A stretch of 64,000 bases of DNA from Astropecten irregularis. Lineage: Eukaryota > Echinodermata > Asteroidea > Paxillosida > Astropectinidae. Positions within the stretch are counted from its first letter, which is position 1. The number at the start of each line of letters is the position of its first letter. Both the position numbers and the translations under genes were made by a program. The notes beneath the pieces were generated by a model. It made no database searches, was not told the DNA's origin, and worked only from the letters and a program-made list of their open reading frames with translations. Below are positions 13,491 through 24,900 of this stretch, in pieces. The stretch spans positions 3,534,001 to 3,598,000 of the forward strand of contig OZ020248.1 of NCBI GenBank assembly GCA_963971285.1, in the 5' to 3' direction.

Positions 13491-14565
13491 TAAGGTTGTC
13501 GTCGGCACGATTTTTTCCTGTCGACAGGTCGGTACATTGGAGTTACCGACGTCGACATGTGTCGACAGAAAGCTGTATGAAAATTGGGTCCGAAAATGTT
13601 CGTCCAAAACGGAAAATAAGCTTATATAAAACTGATTAAACTCTTAATATAAAAACACATATCCAACTTACGTTATGCATCAAGTAACAGAGAGTGCGTT
13701 TATTGATATTTCTAATAAATCTTATTATCCAAAATGGAGCTATAGTGTCACTGTGTTCAATGTCATTGTCATTTCAACAACTTCCATGGCACGGCACTTT
13801 CAACCGCCGACGCCATATTGCCATTTGTTGTTATAACTTGTTTATCTGCGTGACTGCGGCCGCCATAGTGCGATCACTTCCGGGTTCGGGGTTTCCCGAT
13901 TTTGAAGCCGGGGAATTCCGCAAAGATTGGTCATTAATACTCATTATTTTCGCTTCGGGTAACCGGGTTAACTTATTTCCGATATTATTATATTTATATT
14001 AACTTTTTTTCAAGTTTACTCTTTGTCTTTACTAAGTATTTGTAATATTATTTTCACGCACGCACGCAAGCTTTTTCATTGGTTGTTGATGACATCATCG
14101 CCATGCGGTGAGTGTGCAGCATGTCAACCCAGGCACGTACGTGTGGACATAGCGCTACACGGGTCACGCACGGCCGGTACGGCTTGTTGTTGCAATGTTG
14201 TTGCATAGCGAACTGGCATTTCACGTGTACAAATGTCAAAATTTCGATACAATGTATGTAAACCACTTGACTGCGGGACTTCCCGCTGGATTTATATGCT
14301 TATATTGTTTTCAAACACATAAGGACTACTTTCTGGAATATATATTACGGCCATAAAACCGCATGGGGAACTGAATATCGTTATAACTGGTAGTGGTAAG
14401 CTTTTGTAGGCTTTTGAAGGGGCTGCTGTGCCTTTTTTCTGCTTCGTATTTTTTTTCTTCTCATTTCTGTCGCCATGACGGCAGCTATGTCGACAAACTC
14501 GACAGGCTGAGAAATTCACTTTGTCGACAAAGCTGTCGACAGAAGCCCTGTCGACGACAACCTTA
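13491..14565. mobile_element. 1.07-kb non-autonomous element with 8-bp target duplication
   Basis: Ends are TAAGGTTGTCGTCG and its complement. The flanks are ACAAATAC at 13483-13490 and again at 14566-14573, an exact 8-bp duplication. GTCGAC palindromes cluster near both ends (13529, 13551, 13560; 14490, 14522, 14535, 14550). The middle is GC-richer (13790-13930, 14040-14230) but has no recognisable transposase. An 8-bp duplication is typical of hAT, P and Zisupton-type elements; the family is not assigned. Confidence 0.8.
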
Positions 14566-14573
14566 ACAAATAC

Positions 14574-15594
14574 AGAGAATATATTCAAGTGTCAGTGTTG
14601 AAACCTGTATCAACTTGCATGTTTCTATTGCATGATGATTCTTTAAGTACATTATCATATCAAACTATTAGATGCGTTGAGATGCTTCCCCTTATCACTA
14701 GGCAGAATTTAAAATCCTTGAGATCTATTCCTTCAAAATTATGTAAGTTCTAGATGGGTCCACTGCTCATGATTGCAATTCATTAAACCTGCCTACAATA
14801 AATATACATTAGCATTCCAGAATGGCATCCATGGCAGGGTAAGATGATCAAATGAACAAACGCATTAATTGGGTTAATTAATTGAGAGTACGATTGATCT
14901 CAGTAATCAAGATGGGAGCGGTCAGCTGGTTGTGGCCAATGACCGTCCCAGTATGGGCGCGACGTCTCAGGCATGGGGGGTAATCTCAGTGCCTTTAGGC
15001 AGCAGGAGGAGGAGGGGATCCGTGATCAAATCATCTCCCTCAGATCTAGACTGATTCTTGGATCAGTCACATCCTGTCCGCCTCCACTTAAACCTTAGGC
15101 AAATTTATCACCAAGATGAGATGGAAGCCAAAGTAGGAGCTGTAGAAATTATTGGACGAGCAGAGTTGTGTTGTATGAGACCGTTTGTACAGACTACAGA
15201 GTGCCTACGAACCATGGAGTAGGAGCCATTACTCCTGCTAATCAATCCAACAGATTTTAGTTTCATACGAGATAAGGCATAGCAATCAACATTCTGCCCA
15301 ATTTAATCGATTTGCTAGACATCACATGACACCACAAGACATCAGTCAGTAGTTTAAATAGCCAGATGCCTTATAATCTTCTTGTGTTTACTTCTTCCCA
15401 CAATCCACCATTTTCCAGTGACGTTAAACTGATAATAATAATTATTTGAGAGGCTTATCATCCTTACTGGCAGCTGGGGTACTGAATTGTGATGGATGCA
15501 GGCACAGTGTCATCGAGTTGCTGGTGGTGCCATTGATTGCTCGGAGCACAGCCTGAGATCAAAAGTGTTTGATTTTTGTGGAGGGAGGAAAAGC
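14574..15594. other. Non-coding, non-repetitive block
   Basis: 14815-15260 is unusually free of the window's repeats (TTAATTGGGTTAATTAATTGA, GTCAGCTGGTTGTGGCC, GGAGGAGGAGGGG) and could be a conserved non-coding element. No exon seen. Confidence 0.3.
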
Positions 15595-15760
15595 AGAGAC
15601 CCTGGAGATACACCCTCGTAGCATAGGAGAGAACCAACGCACAACTCTACTCACATACATGTACGACCCAAGCCAGGATCGAATCCGGCCCACATTGGTG
15701 AGAGGCGAGTGCCTAATGCACTTGCCACCTAAGCCCCCATAACTGACAATACCTAGAAAT
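15595..15760 (-). mobile_element. tRNA-derived SINE (family S3)
   Basis: Reads on minus as GGTGGCAAGTGCATTAGGC and a B-box-like GATTCGATCC; the matching plus-strand copy is 45975-46260. Confidence 0.65.
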
Positions 15761-15995
15761 ACCATGCACCTTGTAAATGATGGGTGTTCAGGGAGAAATG
15801 TCATATCAGCAAGTGTTGGGATGAGGATGGTCTTGTTCCTCGAGTCATTTTAACAGTCAAACAATTACATTTTGGAATGGTACGGTACCCATCCAACTAA
15901 ATATGCAAATTTTTGGTTCATAGACTCAGCGCACAATTATTTCATGACAGCTGATGATCCACCATCATGGCACAGCCATGGGAAAACTCATAAGC

Positions 15996-16228
15996 TGGGA
16001 CCAATTTCATAGAGCTGTTAAGCACCAAAAAAAATCGCTTAGCACAAAATGTCTTGCTTCAATAAAACAAACCACCATCAAAAATTCCATTTAATGTCAG
16101 CAGCCAGAGAACAATCACAAGTGATACACAACACATGGAAATTTGGTTGTTAATCCTGTTCTTATTAAGACAAGACATTTCATGATAAGCACATTTTTGT
16201 GCTAAGCAGGGCAGTGAAATAGGCCCCT
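15996..16228. mobile_element. GGGGCCAATTTCA-type MITE (family B), 45 bp from CSNK1 exon 2
   Basis: Family B is about 235-245 bp, with inverted ends GGGGCCAATTTCAYRGAGC and interior words CTTAGCACAAAATG, TCACAAGTGATACACAAC and TAAGACAGAAATTTCATGG. This copy ends only about 45 bp from the CSNK1 exon 2 donor. Confidence 0.7.
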
Positions 16229-16274
16229 GGCAATGCATAAATCAGATAGGGATAGCACACTGCAGGCAACTTAC

Positions 16275-19200
16275 CACCTCCCTGCATCATACGGTAGAAC
16301 TTGCTCTCTATATGGAGCTGTGGATGCTTGGACTTCACACATTCTAATTTGATAGCCACCTCTTCAGCAGTCCCAATATTAGTTCCTGAAAAACAAAAAT
16401 CAACAGAAATTTTCCTTGAGATCTTCAAAAATAATTACATATTTCATTTTCTTCAGCAACAGAGGTGAAACATTTCTCTTCACAAAATTGGCATATTGAG
16501 CATGAGTACTGGTAATTTGTTATCAATAAATAAACATCAACAAATAACCACAAGGAGAACTGACTGGTTAATTTTAAATAATTGAAAAGTGAAAAAAGGA
16601 AAGTTGACTAGAGCGGGATTCAAACTAGCGACCTCCAGAAGTACCTCCGGTAGGGTGTTCTAGAGGTCACTGGTTCGAATCCTGATCAAGTACATTTTCT
16701 TTGTTCACTTTCCAATAAATGAACAACTGTGGTTTCTGGTCTAAAGCATGATTTAAGATTAGAAAATAAATAAACAACTAAATAATTTATAGATTAAAGC
16801 CAATGCCAATACATTTTTTCCTGGACATATGCGCATGTTTCTCAATACTATAGCAAAAATAGCTGGTTTTTAGGACCTTCAAAATAAAATAAAAAATACC
16901 CACACAAAAGCCCAAATACCAGCATTTACATGTACACCCATTTGAAATAACAAAACAGGTTCACAGATCTGTTTACATATTAACACGATCTATTTACATA
17001 TAAACACTATCCAGTAGGCCTATCCACTATAATGTTAACCTTAGGCTTTAAACAAATCTGAGCTTTTCAATGAGGTCAATAGCCTTGTAATAATACAAAC
17101 TGAATAATTTATAACATGAAACCTCCAACGCTGCGTAACACAACTTCTCAACATTGAGTCAATCTCAAAATGTCATTGGGAATGCTGCCAAATTAATTTC
17201 ACTGAGTGTGAATGAATGGTTATCTGTCACTTCATACTGTATATTGTTATTTTTAATACATTTTGCAAAGTGTATGATGCAATTGCAACACGCATGTAAT
17301 GGAGATGTTCAATACATAGGCCCTATTATGTGTAACAATGTACAAAACACTTAACAAAATCTATAAACTGACTTGTTTCAATGTTCATGTACATGTATCA
17401 TTTCAAGTATTTACCTACAATTAAATCAATTATTTTTTGCACTCAACTACATTCACTATGAAGTGATTTAAATTGAAGCAACACTAACATCTGAAATCTT
17501 GCATACATATTTGTTCAATATTTCATTTTTCATAATGATATTGAAGGCATTTTGCATCATTGATGTCTATAACAGTGGCCAATGATAATAGCTATCAAAA
17601 AAACAACAAGCAAGTACATGTAAGTGCTCAATTGTTTAAGATATCTGTTTGTATTACTTGAACTCGTTTTAAGCTACAATTTGTTTAAATAGAGAGAGTT
17701 ATTATATTGATTTAATCGTCGAGGAGATAGAATTATACAAATAATTTATTGTAATGCATGAAGTTAGTTCCTATATTCACTTAAGGTACATTTTTAAAAC
17801 TAAACATGCTTGCCAGAGAACTCCATGAATTTACAACAATTTAGAATTAAAAGCCAGATGTTTTGCAATAAGATTTAATACAAATTCAAGCACACTGATG
17901 CAAACTTGTTATCTGAGACTACATTATTCAAATGCAAAATTGTAGTACATTTTAAGTGGCCTCATGGTGGGATATTAACCAGATGGTTCACTACAATAAA
18001 AAAACTCACCAGAAATATACTGTTTTTGTTATTCACACAAACATGTCCAATTGTCAAAACAGGCACTTAATGATTAGGTTTAAATTTTGCAAACTGACCA
18101 ACATAGAATAGGCTACACTGTAAGTCAATGTTAAACTGTGGCACACTCTTTCTTCCCTTTACAGTATGGCCATTTTATGCAAGCCATAATTCATTGATAT
18201 GATACATGTAGCCCTTCTCTGAAGAAAGGAATGACTGTGCATTGTGGGGGGTGGGGGCGTTAATACAAGGATATAAATAAAATGCTTGTTGTGGTACATC
18301 ATACGTCAGTATGAGGCACATGTTTGTCATCAACAAGCATTCAAAAGCTTCAAAATCATCAGGGCTGTACATGTAGATAATAATGACGAATTTGGATGTG
18401 CTCAATAAGATAATGTTCCTAACACACCAATGACTCGCTCATCAGAAAAACAAAAATGACTATTTTGGTATTCGGCTAAAAATACACATTAGCAGAGACA
18501 ATGACGTCTTCTCCTTACGAAAAGGTTGTCGGATTTTTTTTTTCCTACTCCATATGATAATGAGATATAAGCGCTGTTTACGTTTTTTCCCCTACTGCGC
18601 ATTAGTGTGCGTGTCCACTGAAGCATAGCAAAAGGTGGCCAGAGAAACGTGCACAGTCAAAGTGCAGGTAAAAAAAAAAAAAAAAAAAAAAAAAAACCAA
18701 GGCAGGTCTCTGCATGGTGTTTGCAGTTACGAGGGAATTTCATTAGCCGTGGCCAGCCATCTGTGTGTTCACTGACCATTAATGAAGCCGTACAGGAAAT
18801 TGGCCAAATTGACAATAATGTACCTCTCAGCGCTGGGATTAAATGCATTTAATGTTTTGTAAATCTTGTTGTCTAGAAAGGAGAAGGGGACCCAGGCAAG
18901 GACAGGGGGGGTTAATTGAGTTTTGTGTTGTGACGCTTGGTGTATGTTTTTTTTGCGGTTTGTAACATGGTTTCTGCACAATGTAGCAGATGAAATAATT
19001 ATCATTTTGTTCACGAGCCATTGGTGAATTGTCAGATTTGGTTTGTTTCAAAACTGAAGTTCTTGGAGTTGCATGTTAGTGAGAAGACGCTCAAAAGAAA
19101 AATTCTCATTAGTGGATACATGGATGTTTATCGGACAGAATAATTCAAATTCTACAACAGAGCTGTGTATGTTGTATTTATAAATTAATAGTGTAAAACA

Positions 19201-21548
19201 ATAATCCTGAAAACAAAATAAAAAATCTTGAAAATCGTGTGTCTTCTAGATGCGTTTGTACAGTTGGGAAAGTAAAAAAACATCTTTAAATTAGGATTTT
19301 TCCTGACAAATCACACCCCTGAAACAAATGACACAAAATCAAATCTGGTTATGCTACGACTACATTCTGGATACATTTGATATTATAGGCAAGCATGTAC
19401 TGTACATGTACATTGTACATGTACTGTACATGGGCTAATGCACACAAGTTCTGCCATTACGCACTGAAAATAACTTGTATACAATAACTGTTCTGTACAT
19501 GATGGCTACCAAAAGGAAATCTACAGTACACTATTGACCAACACTGGATGACTTCCCTTTGGAAAGACCCAGATTTAACCCAAGATCCTGAATTACGGAA
19601 TGGCAATTCAGCATTTTACCAGTCTTGATGCAAAATGCAAATTCTGCATTTTGCCCTTGAAAAGAGTGAATGATTTAATGAGACTCAGAGTCAGAGCTCT
19701 GCTATTTCAATTAATATAATTAATGGTATTTCGATGAGATTTACATGTACCCAAGGTGATCACTTTAGTTTGCCCGACTACAAAAAAAAGGACACGCTCA
19801 GAAAACACATCTGTCAATACCCCTTACACATTACTATCAACTTTGACTGATTTGTTTCAATTTTGGCCCCTTATTTGTTGGTAGAATTAAAGTTCAAGAA
19901 ATATTTGAGGATTTGCATGGTGACAATTGGTATGTGGATCGGTTTGCGGAAACACCATGTAATAATCGTTAGTACTTTCACACATTTCTATATCGTTCGC
20001 ACTTCTTGCAATTAGGTATCAACGTTTCGACTAGTCTGCTCTAGTCCTCATCAGGAGTCTCCTGATGAGGACTAGAGCAGGATAGTCAAAACTAGTTATA
20101 AATACAACTACGTAAATTTTGTTTTTAAAACATCACCAACATAGGGCTGGTTAACTCAATTGGTAAGAGCACTGATACAGTATTCCGGAGATCGCTGGTT
20201 TGAATCCTACTCCAGTAAATCTTTTTTTGTTCTCTTTTCAATGACTAAAATTCAGCCAGATACGTCTCGCTTAAATAGTCACCTACATGTACATACATGT
20301 ACATGTAACACTGCCAAATTTATATTGCTCAAATGGCTTTATAACAAAAGTAACTAACAAAGGGGTAAGTTAATATAACAAAACAAGTACAACAGATCAA
20401 AGTAAATGTTTGAAGGCCTCTGTTACATAACCTAAAACCTACAACTGAGAGTAAAAGTACATGTACATGAGAATAATGTGTCTTTTGAGCGCAATCTTTC
20501 AACTTACGCAATCTTTAACCATTTATCCGAAGTGACTTGTGTTTAAAGAAAACCTGTGAGGCTGTGTCCAACGTTTTTATCCAAGGCCTCACTGAAATGA
20601 AGGGATATGACAACTGTCATAACTCCAGGAAATTCCAATATCTTCTGACATGTCTGACAATTTTCATATTGACAATAACACTGAGTTGACATTGCAGTTC
20701 TACACAGCTGATATTTGAGTTAATCTTTACTTGCATCTGGTAAGTTACATGTAGAGCTCTCTGTTAATGGTTAAGGACACAGGCCTAACAATTTTTCGGA
20801 ATTGTTTGTCACAGGTCAGTGGAAATCTTTCTAGAATTGTTTTAGATAGTTTGAGAACAAAATCTACAACTTAACAAGTACATGAACATACCTCTCTACT
20901 TGTAAATTATGTACAGTAATATGACTCTGCTTTCTTAGCAACAACTGAATAAGTTCTTACTTGTTCGGAAAGAATTCCACTGATGACCATTACGGAAAAA
21001 GGATTATATCCTTCAAGAGTTAACTTATTGGATACATATTATGATGAACTTCAATCCTAGGTGTGGAAAACTTGCGTAGCATATCTGAAAAGTGAGTTTT
21101 ACAGGGTTTTTTTACCTACAAATTGTACACTTCCAATATAGTGGCAGCCATCTTGCTCAAAACGCCCTCTGTTGGTTCCATAGAGTTGTGTACAAATTAT
21201 GGTCATCAGTGGAATTCTTTCCACATTTTGGTCTACAAAATTGGAAAAACATTAACATAGGCCCTATTTGAAACAGGGAAAAACACAATGGTGTATTATT
21301 ACATCAATGACAGAAAGAACAACGACCATGACAGATTGACAGATGTCAAAAACTAAAACAGGTAAAACACTGGATAGGCCTAACGTTAATGAGAACATGG
21401 AGGAAGGAAAAAAATGAGAATCATGAAAAAGCTAAATCTGCAAAATTCAATGAAAAATCAATCAACCAACCTAAATAAATGTCCCCAAAAGAGCCACTTC
21501 CAATCTTCCGTCCTAGTCGGTATTTGTTACCAACTCGGAGCTCCATCC
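16275..21548 (-). CDS. CSNK1D/E: Casein kinase 1 delta/epsilon, first two coding exons (3' part outside window)
   Basis: Serine/threonine kinase of the CK1 delta/epsilon (doubletime) family, which acts in clock, Wnt and ribosome-maturation pathways. Coding exons on the minus strand are 21548-21471 and 16385-16275; the start codon is at 21546-21544, two bases after an acceptor, so an untranslated leader exon must lie upstream. The 62 residues visible begin [20 protein letters not shown], containing the glycine-rich loop [11 protein letters not shown] (residues 16-26), the ATP-anchoring lysine of VAIKLE (K38) and the helix-C glutamate (E52), ending at MMQGG. Phases join cleanly (1 then 1). Identity to human CK1 delta and epsilon is near complete here, too high to tell the two apart, as expected for one invertebrate orthologue. 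No later exon was found to the left, so intron 2 is probably over 16 kb. The intron between the two exons is 5.1 kb. The exon 1 donor (GTTGGT) is weak. Confidence 0.95.
16556..16740. mobile_element. Family S1 SINE, inverted double copy
   Basis: The minus-strand head (GAGCGGGATTCAAACTAGCG) faces a plus-strand body (GGTCACTGGTTCGAATCCTG), giving a palindromic SINE about 170 bp from CSNK1 exon 2. Confidence 0.65.
18668..18697 (+). repeat. Poly-A tract
   Basis: About 29 consecutive A inside otherwise non-repetitive sequence in CSNK1 intron 1; no LINE or SINE body recognised before it. Confidence 0.85.
19394..19432. repeat. 39-bp near-perfect palindrome of TGTACATGTAC units
   Basis: 19-bp arms around a single T with one mismatch; in CSNK1 intron 1. 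Confidence 0.8.
20036..20083. repeat. Short hairpin in CSNK1 intron 1
   Basis: CTGCTCTAGTCCTCATCAGG and its complement meet around TCT. The preceding AACGTTTCGACTAG recalls the cores of family H. Confidence 0.65.
20141..20262 (+). mobile_element. tRNA-derived SINE (family S1), CSNK1 intron 1
   Basis: Internal pol III promoter visible: A box TTAACTCAATTGGTAAGAGC and B box GGTTTGAATCC, followed by the family tail CCAGTAAATCTTTTTTTGTTC. Other S1 copies: 16556-16740, 30677-30815, 32702-32890, 49040-49215, 49575-49625 and 61668-61795. Confidence 0.75.
20967..21222. repeat. Inverted repeat in CSNK1 intron 1
   Basis: Perfect 24-bp arms (20967-20990 and 21199-21222) containing GAATTCCACTGATGACCAT, about 210 bp apart; probably the two ends of a small element. 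Confidence 0.7.
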
Positions 21549-21990
21549 CTGTTGACAAAGAGAAGGAAAAATCATCAGAAATTATCTTGCGTCAGTGACA
21601 GTGTATGATTCATCATCGTGGGTGTTCACTCATAACAGCTGTAAATTAATAAACAACGAAGATTCTATACAGGCTAGTACAAATAATACTAGATAAGTTA
21701 CACAATTTTAAGTAAAAACTTACCGGCTCGCCTGCCTCAAATCACACCAAAATACACTAGACGATCCAAGCAATCATCTAGCTATCCCTACATGGGAAAA
21801 ATAAAGGTATATGGACCTTCATAAAGCAGGGATGGAATGGATTTCAAAGAGGGACTCTTCACCTCCTCAAAATTTCAGACGCCATATTTATTTACGTTCT
21901 CGTTGCTGACAAAATTTGTGCGCAGTCTCAGTATATGGAGAGTTTCCCCGTGTTTTGATTGGACCGAGCAAGTGCAGGCGACAATCCAAG
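21549..21990. promoter_or_regulatory. Bidirectional promoter interval between CSNK1 and MRPS7
   Basis: About 440 bp separate the two start codons, which face away from each other. An inverted CCAAT box (GATTGG, near 21957) lies about 35 bp before the MRPS7 ATG, and the ATG itself is inside a YY1-like CAAGATGGCGCC context, typical of TATA-less housekeeping promoters. No TATA box was seen at the expected spacing. The untranslated first exon of CSNK1 must begin here or slightly to the right. Confidence 0.6.
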
Positions 21991-24900
21991 ATGGCGCCGC
22001 CCATGGCATTTTGCCGGGTCTTCATGAAATTGGGAATTTCAGAAGTCAATTACGGTGTTTGGATTCCAGGGTACGTATTCCTCAAGATATAATTACCACA
22101 AAACACAATGATTTGATTAATAGTGGAATATGTGTCGTTAAAGTGTAATTTATCAAAGAAACTGAAACTGCCCAGTTTCCGGACATGATGAAAACAATGA
22201 TTTTGGGTCATCTCGTACCCAAGTAAACTCGTACCCAAGTCATCTCGTACCCAAGTTAACTCGTACCCAAGTCAAGTCGTACCCAAGTCAACTCGTACCC
22301 AAGTCAAGTCGTACCCAAGTCAACTCGTACCCAAGTCAACTCGTACCCCTATGCAATTGTGAATAAAATCCGTTCGTGTAGACCGTGACATTTTAGTTAT
22401 CGTATTTTAGTGTCTCTTTTAATCGAAAAAATCCATTAACTTCAAAATTATTATTTATCCGCCTCCAAAAAAATTCCTATTTCAAAATCAATTGAACAAC
22501 ACCCCACCCCTCACCGTCCGTATCAAAATTAACAAACTATTAAAACACAGCAAAATTAAAACAAACAGACAGTTAGCCTAGTTCAAGAGTTGTAGTTTTA
22601 TATATTCATCTTAATTCAACCTTTACATAGATGTCAATTTAATACAAGTACGGAGTATGACAGCTTCGAAGTCTGTTGGCGGCAGCCGCATGCCTTGTGC
22701 AATAATGGGGTACGACTTGACTCGGGTACGACTTAACTTGGGTACGAGTTAACTTGGGTACGAGATGAATTGGGTACGAGTTGACTTGGGTGTAATTTGT
22801 GGGGTACGAGTTGACTTGGGTACGAGTTAACTTGGGTACGACTTGACCCATTTCGAAAACAATCACGACGAGTTTACTTTCTACAATTTGGCAACAGCAT
22901 AGGCCTAATTAAGGTGCGATTAAAATTAAAAGGGAACATTCAAAACCAAAGTTTTGGATTGAAATTTATCAGAAGTGGTTCTGTATATTGATAATATTAG
23001 GCCCTATCAGAAATTTAAGTGAAATGCATTTTATCCATCAAGATTTTAAATGAAAATACTTAAATAGCGCTCCGCACTAATGACGTCACAAAATCCCCGG
23101 CTGTCAGACAAACATTGTCTCACACGCGTAGTGTACATGGACGCGCACACCCACGCACGTGCATGGTTGCAATGTTTTTCTGAGATCCGGTGCTATTTTT
23201 AGCGTAAGTGCGGAGCGCTATTGGGCGGGCCACTCTATTTTGTTTTTGTAACTTGTCTATTTTCAAGAATTATTATTATGAGTGAATAATCATACCCCTT
23301 GGAGGGTCATTCCATGTCAAATCAACCAAATTTCTGAAATGTTCCCAGGTGACCCTCTCAGATTTACTTGAAACTTTGTTAAAATGTTCCACTATGGCCA
23401 AAATGAACACAAACAAAAAATTAACTTCATACTCCTTATCGTTTCCGAGATACAGACATTTGAAATTTGCTCAAAACCCCCCTTTTTTTGCTCCGCCCAC
23501 CTGGCCGGGTCGCGAAAACGCGTCATCATGCTTTTTTCCCAAATTTGAGAGCCCATAACTTGATAACGGTAACAGCTACAGAGCTGGAAATTTGTATTCT
23601 TACTAACATTTGGCCCTAGATTCATAATCTGGCCTTAAATAGTAGATATTATGTCTGCATTTCAAGTTACTTGCCCCTAAAATACACACTTTATTCTTGC
23701 CGGGAGTGATTTGAATAATTTTTGGGGTCACCCTGTGACCTCATCAGGGGTCACATGGACCCCAAATTTCAGATAAATCATCTATAGGTGCATTTCTATC
23801 ACCAAAATCAAATAGGACCAAAACAATCCATTTCTAAAGGATTGGCAATCATCCAAATTTGGGTTCAGGTTAAAAAAAATCATAAAAGACCACAAAAGAG
23901 CCTTTCCGTCATGCGAGTGGTTCCCCCTGTGGACAGTTAACAAAATATTTTAAACTTTCAGTATTTAAACATGTACATTATATCTACTTACAAACCAAAT
24001 TTCAGCTTTGGTACTCAACTCCTTCATGGTTAGGTTGCATTTTGAAAATTACACAGTTTTTCATGGTTTTCAATGATTTGACATACTTGCATGCACTATA
24101 AATGACCTTATTAACACACACAAGTGTCATAATTCATAAATGTATAGCATTTTAATACATTTGTCTTCTTTATTGGACAAATTCAAGGTGATTTGTAGTT
24201 GTTAATATTGTATTGACTTGGTAATCCTGATGCTGAAACATGAAACCACGACTGTCCATGCTTTCATATCCAGGCTTGTTTCCTTTATAAAGGAGCAGCT
24301 TCCTGGGAAAAACAAGTTGATATACTTCAGTGATGGGGCAGCCAGCCAGTATAAAAATTACAAGAACTTGTCAAACCTTAGCTGCCACTTATCAGACCAT
24401 GGACTTGCAGCCGAATGGCATTTTTTTTCGACCAGTCATGGGAAGAGTCCATGTGATGGGTTGGGTGGCACCACAAAGAGGCTGGTAGCAAGAGCCAGTC
24501 TGCAGGCTACCAAGGATGAACAGATTTTGACCCCACAGCAGATGTTTGCAAGAGCTGATAAAAACATCAAGGGCATCAAGTTCTTTTATGTTAGCAATGG
24601 TGATGTGAAATCTAATGCAGATAAGTACAAGCTGGCTAATAGATTCCTCTCATCAAAGACTATATCAGGTACTAGATCACATCATAGTTTTGTTCCTGTG
24701 GCTGATGGGAAGAGGCAAATTAAGATGCGACGACTCTCTGATGACGTTGATTACAGTATCGTTTCCATTGGAGATGATGCAGAAATAGATCATCAACATA
24801 CTGATGCAACAGAGTACCAACCAGGTCGATACATTGCATGCATATATGACAATGAATGGTACATTGGCACCATAGTTGAGAGATCCGAGGAACAAAATGA

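Larger units (their letters stand above)
16386..21470. other. CSNK1 intron 1
   Basis: 5.1 kb; carries two SINEs, a hairpin, an inverted repeat, a 39-bp palindrome and a poly-A tract (each listed separately). 18480-18860 is repeat-poor. No other gene recognised. Confidence 0.7.

Noticed and set aside
1-16274. Remaining CSNK1 kinase exons
   Set aside because: I looked on the minus strand for the conserved HRDVKPDNFL, WCGAEGDYNV and LGPSLEDLF segments and found none, so they are assumed to lie off the left edge.
20141-20262. Functional tRNA gene
   Set aside because: A and B boxes are present, but there is no paired acceptor stem, and multiple copies share non-tRNA tails. It is a tRNA-derived SINE.
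22207-22853. CRISPR array
   Set aside because: Units are contiguous 16-mers without spacers, in a split animal gene; it is a minisatellite foldback.
23349-23625. Open frames in the left arm and their mirror at 25654-25890
   Set aside because: They are the two inverted arms of the same transposon read in opposite directions, with no independent protein.
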